Origin: Comamonas sp. lk
Lineage (GTDB): Bacteria > Pseudomonadota > Gammaproteobacteria > Burkholderiales > Burkholderiaceae_C
Direction of reading: 5' to 3'
Length of the DNA: 9,364 nucleotides
NCBI GenBank assembly: GCA_945901215.1
Contig: CAMDKE010000090.1
Coordinates: 1-9,364, forward strand
Below, piece by piece: positions 1-5,850 of this stretch. The notes under the pieces were generated by a model. It was not told where the DNA came from. It was given only the letters and a program-made list of their open reading frames with translations, and did no database searches. Within the stretch, counting starts at the first letter, position 1; each line of letters opens with the position of its first letter. The position numbers were made by a program, and so were the translations under genes.

Positions 1-545
1 ACGATGTCCGCATGCTTGACGCGTTCGGTGGCCATGCCGTTCTCGCCCAGCAGCTCCGCGCGGATCTCTGTGACCTGATGCAGGTCAAAAACGATGGACG
101 AATGCGGAATGTTGAGCGCCGAGATCGTGCCTTCCGTCGGCAACGGCTGAACCCGGCCCCCGGCGATCTCGGGCGCATCGGCCAAGAGCTCCAGCACCAT
201 CAGCGCGCCGTGCTCTGTGCGCGTCTGCCATCGCCATGAAAGCTTCAACCCCTGTTCGTTGACAGCGCGCTCGAACCCCATGCGCTTCAGGTTGTCCTCC
301 AGCGAGTGGTACGCGTCGGTGTCCGCCAGGAGCTGCAGATCGATGACGATGTCGACATCCAGCGTGCCGGCGTGTGCAGGCACGTCGGGTGGACGCTGGG
401 GCACCAGATAGCGCGGCGTCAGACCTCCGACCAGGAAGACCGACTCCTTCCAGGGCCCGAGCCCGCGCAACAGCGTGACGAGTACACGCTCGCAGTCCAC
501 GGTGTAGGCATGGCTGTATCCGCCGAAGTGCAAAGGTTTGACCAT
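1..545 (-). CDS. AbiEii-like nucleotidyltransferase toxin candidate (partial, C-terminus off the left edge)
   Basis: I translated this open frame by hand from the minus strand; 181 complete codons are visible and it has no stop before the window edge. It starts with MVKPLHFGGY. A glycine motif, VGGLTPRYLV (about residues 39-48), is followed about 15 residues later by LDVDIVID (62-69), whose D63 and D65 fit the metal-binding DxD pair of the nucleotidyltransferase fold (GG...DxD). Known AbiEii toxins carry this fold and arrest growth by nucleotidyl transfer; that role here is inferred from the motifs and the partner gene. The ATG shares one base with the stop codon of the upstream AbiEi-family gene (TGATG), so translation is probably coupled. 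The C-terminal half, with the further motifs that would separate AbiEii from other nucleotidyltransferases, is not visible. It could instead be a generic nucleotidyltransferase-fold protein of unknown role. Confidence 0.72.
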   Translation of the reverse strand, partial: MVKPLHFGGYSHAYTVDCERVLVTLLRGLGPWKESVFLVGGLTPRYLVPQRPPDVPAHAGTLDVDIVIDLQLLADTDAYHSLEDNLKRMGFERAVNEQGLKLSWRWQTRTEHGALMVLELLADAPEIAGGRVQPLPTEGTISALNIPHSSIVFDLHQVTEIRAELLGENGMATERVKHADI

Positions 546-1636
546 CAGAAGCCGATCCTTTCCCTGCGCAGGTGCTCGGCCAATTCCTTGGCGCGCCCCT
601 CGGCGCGCACTAGGTCCAGGTAGGTCTGGATCGGGCTGGCCAGCCAGACACCGTCCACCCGCTGCCCGAACAGCAGATCCCCTGGGGACTTGGCGTCGAT
701 GACCACCAGATTCGCGCCCTCACTGACGGGTCGGGCGCCCAGCTCATCCAGCGCAGCCTCGGTGGCCAAACCGGCCGGCATGCGGATGCGAACCTGGGAG
801 ACGTTCGACAGAAATGGGGCATAGCGCTGGGCAGCCGCTTCGTGGGTGACCGCGTAGTCGATCCCATGTGAAGAACACACATCGTCGAGTCCTGCGGCCA
901 GGGCGTCGACCTTCATGGAAGGAACGAAGAACCTGCGCATCGCCGCAGCCGGTTGTTGCCGCAGGCTCGTGGCCCAGGCATCCAGCAGGGCCGCAGGCTG
1001 ACTCACGCGCCGCTGCTTGCCAGGCCCCTGCCCCCGTGAATCCAGCCAGTCGAGTCGTTCCAGTTCGGTCAAGACCATCGACACCGTCGACGGGGATGCC
1101 GAGACGTCCTCGGCCAGCTCGGTCACACCCAGCCAATCCTCGCGGCGCATCAGCAGGCCATGCAACACGTGAGCGCGACGCCCGGAAAACAGCGAACGGA
1201 TGGCCCGGGAGGTCGACTTCGACGGTGGCTTGTCCACGAAGAAGAGCGCCCCCGGTGCGGGGAGGTACAGGCTACCCCCGGCGTCGAAATAACCGACTCG
1301 CTCCGTTTTCAGCAGGTCTTTGGCGCCCGGAGAGATCGATTCGGCCGCGAGCAACGGCACGGCGCCTTCTGCGCTGGCATCGCCACTGCGGCGCGACGCC
1401 GCATCCCGGATCTGCCAAAGTGCCTGCCGGACATCCCGCGGATAGAGCGCCTTTCGGATCCCGACCAGCAGCGTCAAGGGACGGCCGGCAACCTGCATCG
1501 AGACTGAAACATCGTTCACCGCGGCCTGCCCGCCAGAGTCGCCCTGGCACGCGAGATCGGCCGTCACGTCCGGGAGGGCCCACAGGGCTTCCAGGAGTTC
1601 GGCGATCAACGCGCTCTCGACTTCAGATGTGTTCAC
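545..1636 (-). CDS. AbiEi-family transcriptional regulator / type IV antitoxin
   Basis: A 363-residue protein from the chosen GTG start at 1636. Residues about 40-135 resemble the degenerate nuclease-like domain common in AbiEi-like proteins: a core strand, then YPRDVRQALWQI, VPLLAAESISPGAKDLL and GYFDAGGSLYLP. Residues about 155-212 form a winged helix (TELAEDVSASPSTVSMVLTE is the recognition region). The C-terminus (WLASPIQTYLDLV, then KELAEHLRRERI) matches the end of the AbiEi antitoxin family. Such proteins usually repress their own operon and neutralise the AbiEii partner. I prefer GTG 1636 because AAGG lies 8 bases upstream and the likely promoter -10 is at 1682-1687. A longer in-frame GTG at 1681 would add 15 residues (378 total) but has no ribosome binding site and would place the operator palindrome inside the gene. 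The stop overlaps the downstream toxin start. The family call is firm in outline; the exact subfamily is unknown. Confidence 0.8.
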   Translation of the reverse strand: MNTSEVESALIAELLEALWALPDVTADLACQGDSGGQAAVNDVSVSMQVAGRPLTLLVGIRKALYPRDVRQALWQIRDAASRRSGDASAEGAVPLLAAESISPGAKDLLKTERVGYFDAGGSLYLPAPGALFFVDKPPSKSTSRAIRSLFSGRRAHVLHGLLMRREDWLGVTELAEDVSASPSTVSMVLTELERLDWLDSRGQGPGKQRRVSQPAALLDAWATSLRQQPAAAMRRFFVPSMKVDALAAGLDDVCSSHGIDYAVTHEAAAQRYAPFLSNVSQVRIRMPAGLATEAALDELGARPVSEGANLVVIDAKSPGDLLFGQRVDGVWLASPIQTYLDLVRAEGRAKELAEHLRRERIGF

Positions 1637-1642
1637 GACCAA

Positions 1643-1680
1643 TGCCTTATGGGTTATTCGCTGCTCAGCGAAATAAGGCA
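1643..1680. promoter_or_regulatory. Nested palindrome, probable AbiEi operator (proximal)
   Basis: A 16-bp inverted repeat, TTCGCTGAGCAGCGAA on the minus strand (1657-1672), has perfect 7-bp arms around a 2-base centre. It is enclosed by a second inverted repeat, TGCCTTAT (1673-1680 in minus orientation) and ATAAGGCA (1643-1650). It lies just before the preferred GTG start of the AbiEi-like gene and overlaps the expected start of transcription. Binding by the winged-helix protein is inferred from the known autoregulation of AbiEi proteins. As RNA the same bases could also fold into a hairpin masking the AAGG at 1645-1648. Confidence 0.6.
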
Positions 1681-1681
1681 C

Positions 1682-1708
1682 TTTATAGAATATTCAGACT
1701 TAAGGCAA
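1682..1708 (-). promoter_or_regulatory. Possible promoter of the AbiE-like operon
   Basis: On the minus strand TTGCCT (1708-1703) could serve as -35 and TATAAA (1687-1682) as -10. The 15-base spacer is shorter than the preferred 16-18, so the assignment is weak. The segment is AT-rich and is flanked on both sides by the palindromic repeats, which fits a repressed promoter. Transcription would begin near 1675, giving an untranslated leader of about 40 bases before GTG 1636. Confidence 0.35.
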
Positions 1709-1710
1709 TA

Positions 1711-1726
1711 TTTACTGCACAGCAAA
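1711..1726. promoter_or_regulatory. Second copy of the operator-like palindrome (distal)
   Basis: On the minus strand this reads TTTGCTGTGCAGTAAA, an inverted repeat with one mismatch between its 7-bp arms. It is identical at 12 of 16 positions to the proximal palindrome at 1657-1672; consensus TTYGCTGWGCAGYRAA. The centres are 54 bp apart, close to five helical turns, which would put both sites on about the same DNA face. It sits upstream of the possible -35 and only about 10 bases beyond the guaA stop codon. Confidence 0.5.
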
Positions 1727-1737
1727 AATATCGCAAC

Positions 1738-3387
1738 TCATTCCCACTCGATGGTCGCCGGCGGCTTACTGCTCACGTCGTAGGTCACCCGGTTGATCCC
1801 GCGTACCTCATTAATGATGCGCCCAGACACTTTTTTAAGCAGCGCGTAAGGCAACTCAGCCCAGTCGGCGGTCATGAAGTCACTGGTTTGTACGGCGCGC
1901 AGGGCCACCACATAGTCGTAGGTACGGCCGTCGCCCATCACGCCCACGCTCTTGACGGGCAAGAACACGGTGAAAGCCTGGCTGGTGGCCTCGTACCAGT
2001 TTTTCGGCACGCCGGACGCGCCGACGGCTTCGTCCGCTACGGGAACGTAGGGCGTGCCGAGCAGTTCTTCAATAAAGATGGCGTCGGCACGGCGCAGCAG
2101 TTCAGCGTATTCTTTCTTGACCTCGCCCAAAATCCGCACGCCCAAGCCGGGTCCGGGAAAGGGGTGGCGGTACACCATGTCGTGTGGAAGCCCCAAGGCC
2201 ACACCGAGTTCGCGCACCTCGTCTTTGAACAGGTCGCGCAGCGGCTCCAGCAGCTTCAGACCCAGCTGTTCGGGCAAGCCGCCCACGTTGTGGTGACTTT
2301 TGATGGTGACGGCTTTTTTGCTCTTGGCGCCGCCGCTCTCGATGACGTCGGGGTATATCGTTCCTTGGGCCAGGAAGCTCGCACCCTTGTGCCCGCCACC
2401 TGCGGCTTTAAGCTTTGCGGCTTGTTCCTTAAATACGTCCACAAACAGACCGCCAATGATCTTGCGTTTTGCCTCGGGCTCGCTCACGCCCGCCAGCTTG
2501 CCCAAAAACAGTTCGCTGGCATCCACCCGAATCACCTTGGCTTGCAGTTTGCCGACGAACATTTCCATCACCATGTCGCCCTCATTCAGGCGCAGCAAGC
2601 CGTGGTCCACAAACACGCAGGTGAGCTGTTCGCCAATGGCGCGGTGAATCAGCGCGGCTGCTACTGAAGAATCCACGCCGCCGGACAGGCCCAAAATCAC
2701 CTCTTCGTCCCCCACTTGTTCTCGGATTTTGGCCACAGCCTCGGCCACGTGGTCGCGCATCACCCAATCGGGCCGGGCGGCGCAAATATCCAGCACAAAG
2801 CGGCTGAGCAGCGCCTGGCCTCGCAAGGTATGGGTCACCTCGGGGTGAAACTGCACGGCGTAAAAGCGCCGTACCTCGTCGGCCATGCCCGCAATCGGGC
2901 AACTCGGCGTGCTGGCCATCAGCTTAAAGCCCGGTGGCAATGCGGTCACCTTGTCGCCATGGCTCATCCAGACCTTGAGCATGCCGTGGCCCTCGGACGT
3001 CGTGAAGTCGGCAATATCTTTAAGCAAGGCGGTATGGCCATGGGCGCGCACCTCGGCGTAGCCAAACTCGCGGGTGTGGCCGCCTTCGACCTTGCCGCCA
3101 AGTTGCTGCGCCATGGCTTGCATGCCGTAGCAAATGCCCAGCACCGGCACCCCAAGCTCAAACACCGCAGCGGGGGCGTGGTCGGTAGTTTCTTCGTAGA
3201 CGCTGGCGTGGCTTCCTGACAGGATGACACCCTTCAAAGCCCCATCCGCCGCATAGGCACGCACCCAATCGTCTGACACGTCGCAAGGATGAACCTCGCA
3301 ATACACATGGGCCTCGCGTACGCGGCGCGCAATCAGCTGGGTGACCTGGGAGCCGAAATCGAGGATCAGAATTTTGGAATGCTGCAT
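1738..3387 (-). CDS. guaA: GMP synthase (glutamine-hydrolysing)
   Basis: A 549-residue cytosolic enzyme that aminates XMP to GMP with ATP and ammonia from glutamine, the last step of guanine nucleotide synthesis. The N-terminal class I glutamine amidotransferase shows the nucleophile C86 in LGICYGMQ and the H181/E183 pair in FHPEV. The ATP-pyrophosphatase half carries the P-loop SGGVDSS (235-241). The C-terminal dimerisation domain ends in the family-typical PPATIEWE. It is longer than the 525-residue E. coli enzyme, mainly through an insertion around GGGHKG and AKSKK in the pyrophosphatase part, which I remember as usual in Burkholderiales. The oxyanion-loop region reads LSGSHAS rather than the common LSGGPES. 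The ATG at 3387 gives the expected N-terminus (ILILDFGSQ) but has only a weak ribosome binding site (GAAG). It lies 73 bases behind guaB with a terminator between them. The stop is followed closely by the AbiE-like module, with no terminator visible. Confidence 0.98.
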   Translation of the reverse strand: MQHSKILILDFGSQVTQLIARRVREAHVYCEVHPCDVSDDWVRAYAADGALKGVILSGSHASVYEETTDHAPAAVFELGVPVLGICYGMQAMAQQLGGKVEGGHTREFGYAEVRAHGHTALLKDIADFTTSEGHGMLKVWMSHGDKVTALPPGFKLMASTPSCPIAGMADEVRRFYAVQFHPEVTHTLRGQALLSRFVLDICAARPDWVMRDHVAEAVAKIREQVGDEEVILGLSGGVDSSVAAALIHRAIGEQLTCVFVDHGLLRLNEGDMVMEMFVGKLQAKVIRVDASELFLGKLAGVSEPEAKRKIIGGLFVDVFKEQAAKLKAAGGGHKGASFLAQGTIYPDVIESGGAKSKKAVTIKSHHNVGGLPEQLGLKLLEPLRDLFKDEVRELGVALGLPHDMVYRHPFPGPGLGVRILGEVKKEYAELLRRADAIFIEELLGTPYVPVADEAVGASGVPKNWYEATSQAFTVFLPVKSVGVMGDGRTYDYVVALRAVQTSDFMTADWAELPYALLKKVSGRIINEVRGINRVTYDVSSKPPATIEWE

Positions 3388-3416
3388 GGCGCTTCAAGTT
3401 ATCAAGGGGGAGAAAC

Positions 3417-3445
3417 AAAAAAAGGCGTCTGGAACCAGACGCCTT
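3417..3445 (-). terminator. Rho-independent terminator between guaB and guaA
   Basis: On the minus strand a perfect stem (AAGGCGTCTGG pairing with CCAGACGCCTT, 3435-3445 with 3422-3432) is followed directly by a run of seven T (3423-3417, the first two paired in the stem). The hairpin begins 16 bases after the guaB stop codon and ends about 30 bases before the guaA start. It should end most guaB transcripts, so guaA depends on read-through or on a promoter that I cannot identify. Confidence 0.85.
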
Positions 3446-3460
3446 AGGGGTCAAAACTGC

Positions 3461-4930
3461 CTAGTCTGCACGGTAATTTGGCGCTTCTTTGGTGATTTGC
3501 ACATCGTGCACATGGCTTTCGCGGATGCCGGCCGTCGTGATTTCCACAAACCCGGCTTTGTTCTGCATGTCGGCAATGGTGGCGCAGCCGCAATAGCCCA
3601 TGCTGGCGCGAATGCCACCGGACATTTGGAAAATGATGGAGACCATGGAGCCTTTGTAGGGCACGCGGCCTTCAATGCCTTCGGGCACCAGTTTGTCGGC
3701 GTTAGGGTTACCGGTGCTCGATTCCTGAAAATAGCGATCCGCGCTGCCTTGTTGCATGGCGCCAATGCTGCCCATGCCACGGTAGCTCTTGTAACTGCGG
3801 CCTTGGTACAAAATCACCTCGCCCGGCGCCTCTTCGGTGCCCGCAAACATGCTGCCCATCATGACCGTGCCAGCGCCTGCCGCCAGGGCCTTGGCAATGT
3901 CGCCGCTGTAGCGTACACCGCCGTCGGCAATCAAGGGCACACCGGTGCCGCGCAAGGCCATGGCCACGCTGTCGATGGCCATGATTTGCGGCACGCCCAC
4001 GCCGGCCACGATGCGGGTAGTACAAATCGAGCCAGGGCCAATACCCACCTTGACCGCGTCCGCACCCGCTTCTACCAGTGCCAAGGCCGCTGCCCCAGTG
4101 GCAATGTTGCCGCCAATGACGTCGACCTGCGGAAAATTCTTCTTTACCCAGCGCACGCGCTCGATCACGCCATGGCTGTGGCCGTGCGCCGTGTCAACGA
4201 CGATGGCGTCTACGCCGGCGTTGACCAAGGCCTCCACCCGCTCTTCGGTCCCCTCGCCCACGCCCACCGCGGCGCCCACGCGCAGTTTGCCAAGGGCGTC
4301 GCGCGCGGCGTTGGGAAAGCTGGTTTGCTTGGTGATGTCTTTGACGGTGATCAGGCCTTTGAGCTCAAAGGCGTCGTTGACCACCAGCAGGCGCTCCAGC
4401 CTGTATTTGTTGAGCAGCGCCTTGGCCTCAACCAGCGTGGTGCCGTCGGGCACGGTGATGAGCTTTTCGCGTGGCGTCATGATCGCGCTGACCGGTTGGT
4501 CGTAGCGCGTCTCAAAGCGCAAATCGCGCCCGGTGACGATACCGACCACCTTGCCGCCGTCGCATACCGGAAATCCGGATACACCCAGCTGATCCGACAA
4601 AGCCATGACTTCGCGTACCGTGAAATGCGGAGTGATAACCACCGGGTCGCGCAACACGCCGCTCTCGTAGCGCTTAACCTTGGCCACCTGCGCGGCTTGA
4701 TCGGCTGCGCTGAGGTTTTTGTGCACGATACCGATCCCGCCTTCTTGGGCAATGGCAATCGCCAAACGCGCCTCGGTCACCGTGTCCATGGCGGCGGACA
4801 CCAGGGGCAAATTAAGCGCGATGTTGCGGGAAAACTGGGTGGAAAGTGAGGTGTCCTTAGGCAGGACCTGGGAGTACGCTGGCACCAACAACACATCGTC
4901 GAAGGTCAGCGCTTTGCCGATAAGGCGCAT
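3461..4930 (-). CDS. guaB: IMP dehydrogenase
   Basis: A 489-residue enzyme that oxidises IMP to XMP with NAD+, the first committed step toward GMP; guaA, the next gene on the strand, takes the product. The N-terminus (ALTFDDVLLVPAYS) starts the TIM barrel. Two CBS domains interrupt it at about residues 93-205. The catalytic loop GPGSICTTR contains C303, followed by ADGGVRYSGD (IMP phosphate binding), MMGSMFAGT and the mobile flap GRVPYKG (421-427). The length matches the family. I chose the ATG at 4930 because GGAG stands 8 bases upstream and the protein then begins where homologues do; an in-frame start at 4984 would add 18 unrelated residues. A TACAAT box at 4956-4951 may give guaB its own promoter within the 59-base gap after rnfH. 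Confidence 0.98.
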   Translation of the reverse strand: MRLIGKALTFDDVLLVPAYSQVLPKDTSLSTQFSRNIALNLPLVSAAMDTVTEARLAIAIAQEGGIGIVHKNLSAADQAAQVAKVKRYESGVLRDPVVITPHFTVREVMALSDQLGVSGFPVCDGGKVVGIVTGRDLRFETRYDQPVSAIMTPREKLITVPDGTTLVEAKALLNKYRLERLLVVNDAFELKGLITVKDITKQTSFPNAARDALGKLRVGAAVGVGEGTEERVEALVNAGVDAIVVDTAHGHSHGVIERVRWVKKNFPQVDVIGGNIATGAAALALVEAGADAVKVGIGPGSICTTRIVAGVGVPQIMAIDSVAMALRGTGVPLIADGGVRYSGDIAKALAAGAGTVMMGSMFAGTEEAPGEVILYQGRSYKSYRGMGSIGAMQQGSADRYFQESSTGNPNADKLVPEGIEGRVPYKGSMVSIIFQMSGGIRASMGYCGCATIADMQNKAGFVEITTAGIRESHVHDVQITKEAPNYRAD

Positions 4931-4950
4931 GTCAAAGCTCCAAAAAACCG

Positions 4951-4956
4951 ATTGTA
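4951..4956 (-). promoter_or_regulatory. Possible -10 element of a guaB promoter
   Basis: TACAAT on the minus strand, 20 bases before the guaB ATG, in the gap after rnfH. Transcription from it would begin near 4944, leaving a short leader that keeps the GGAG ribosome binding site. No good -35 lies 16-18 bases upstream (TCCAAG is the best at 17), so the call rests mainly on the -10 box and its position. Confidence 0.35.
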
Positions 4957-4989
4957 CCCGCGTGCCTTGGGCGCTTGGAGCCACACAAT

Positions 4990-5331
4990 TCAGTATCCCG
5001 CTTTGGCCCCTGTCCTGCGTTTGGCGAACAATCCAGCAGATTTGGCGCCTTGGCGCACAAAGCGCTCGCGCCGAGCCACCTTGGGGTCTACCGTCAACGG
5101 TCGGTAGAGTTCCAGGCGGTTGCCGTCACGTAACAGGTGGCTCACGGGTACGCGTTTACCCCAAACACCGGTTCCCACATCACCGAGCTGCTCGGGTGTA
5201 AAGCCTAGGCGTGTGGCCACCTCGGGCAGGATCTCCTCAATCCGTGATCCGGTCTCGATTGCCAAGGAAAACTCTTGCACAGCGCGGGCTTGGGCTGAAT
5301 AGACCACAGTGATGGTGATGGGCTTTTGCAT
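4990..5331 (-). CDS. rnfH: RnfH/RatB family protein (UPF0125, ubiquitin-like fold)
   Basis: A 113-residue protein with the family signature: an N-terminal strand ITITVVYSA, the helix IEEILPEVATRLGF, the segment VGVWGK-like GTGVWGKRVPVSHLLRDGNRLELYRPLTVDPKVAR, and a basic tail (RRERF...KRRTGAKAGY). It has the beta-grasp fold; the precise role is poorly established. It follows ratA by 7 bases, the same order as ratA-ratB (pasT-pasI) in E. coli. In that species ratB has been proposed as an antitoxin to ratA, though this is debated. An alternative ATG at 5349 would add six residues (MATEAT) and overlap the end of ratA; I prefer 5331 because the conserved domain begins there, but the ribosome binding sites do not settle it. 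Confidence 0.88.
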   Translation of the reverse strand: MQKPITITVVYSAQARAVQEFSLAIETGSRIEEILPEVATRLGFTPEQLGDVGTGVWGKRVPVSHLLRDGNRLELYRPLTVDPKVARRERFVRQGAKSAGLFAKRRTGAKAGY

Positions 5332-5338
5332 GGTCGCT

Positions 5339-5782
5339 TCAGTCGCCATACACCTGGGATGCGCGCTTGACGAAAGCGTCCACCAGGGTCGATGCAATTT
5401 TGTCAAATACCGGCCCAACGAGGCGCCCAAGCGTCGTGCTGGCAAAACCATAGTGCAAGGAAAGCTCCACCTTGCACGCGCGCTGGGACGCGTCGCCCAC
5501 CGGCAAGAATTTCCACTGTCCTTCCAACTGCGAAAATGGCCCTTCAACGAGTTTGAGGTTCACTTGGCTGGACGCCACGTGGGTGTTGCGGGTCACGAAG
5601 CGCTGGTGGATACCGCCAAATGCGATACCCAGTTCGGCGGTCATGCCTGCCGGGTCCTGATCACGCACCTTGGCGTGGTCGCACCAAGGTAAAAACTGGG
5701 GGTATTTGTCCACGTCCGTTACCAGGGCGTACATTTCCTCGGGGCTGTACCAGAGCAGGACGGACTTGTGAACGGTTTTCAT
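5339..5782 (-). CDS. ratA: RatA family START/COQ10-domain protein
   Basis: A 147-residue single-domain protein of the SRPBCC/START superfamily. Diagnostic segments are the N-terminus KTVHKSVLLWYSPEEMYALVTDVDKYPQFLPWC (the YPxFLPWC motif at 27-34), the central FGGIHQRFVTRN, the GQWKFLP strand, and the long C-terminal helix GPVFDKIASTLVDAFVKRASQVYG. Relatives include mitochondrial Coq10, which binds ubiquinone or its precursors, and E. coli RatA/PasT, reported both to hinder 70S ribosome formation and to support respiration under stress. Which of these applies here cannot be read from the sequence. It is the first gene of the leftward set and is divergent from smpB, 68 bases away. No strong ribosome binding site precedes the ATG. 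Confidence 0.92.
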   Translation of the reverse strand: MKTVHKSVLLWYSPEEMYALVTDVDKYPQFLPWCDHAKVRDQDPAGMTAELGIAFGGIHQRFVTRNTHVASSQVNLKLVEGPFSQLEGQWKFLPVGDASQRACKVELSLHYGFASTTLGRLVGPVFDKIASTLVDAFVKRASQVYGD

Positions 5783-5799
5783 AGAATAGGGTGTGCGGG

Positions 5800-5805
5800 A
5801 TTGTA
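5800..5805 (-). promoter_or_regulatory. Possible -10 element of a ratA promoter
   Basis: TACAAT on the minus strand lies 17 bases before the ratA ATG, inside the 68-base divergent gap shared with smpB. The hexamer and the bases after it (TACAATC) match the box before guaB. No convincing -35 is present at normal spacing, so this is tentative. Confidence 0.3.
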
Positions 5806-5850
5806 GTCACGCTCTCTTTGGAAACTGCCTTTCACCCCCACCTCCCAAGC

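Noticed and set aside
868..2667. A 599-codon open frame on the plus strand spanning the AbiEi-like gene and the 3' part of guaA.
   Set aside because: It runs antisense to two well-supported genes, crosses their boundary, is rich in Arg/Pro/His in a way typical of reverse frames in GC-rich DNA, and shows no recognisable domain.
3341..4849. A 502-codon open frame on the plus strand opposite guaB.
   Set aside because: guaB is certain on the other strand. The frame is Ala/His/Gly-rich, has no known motif, and arises from the codon pattern of guaB.
4931..4984. An N-terminal extension of guaB to 4984 (18 more residues).
   Set aside because: The extension is unlike the family and crosses the TACAAT box; the ATG at 4930 has GGAG and the conserved N-terminus.
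5332..5547. A long N-terminal extension of rnfH reaching 5547 through ratA.
   Set aside because: That part is an out-of-frame reading of ratA; the RnfH domain begins at 5331 (or at 5349 at most).
5782..5787. TAGAAT on the plus strand as a -10 for smpB.
   Set aside because: No -35 at 16-18 bases upstream, and it lies at the edge of ratA; the evidence is insufficient.
5791..5850. A 20-residue N-terminal extension of SmpB from GTG 5791.
   Set aside because: SmpB proteins start close to the AKK...IADNKKA segment, and the GTG has no ribosome binding site. It is kept only as a test for the smpB leader finding.
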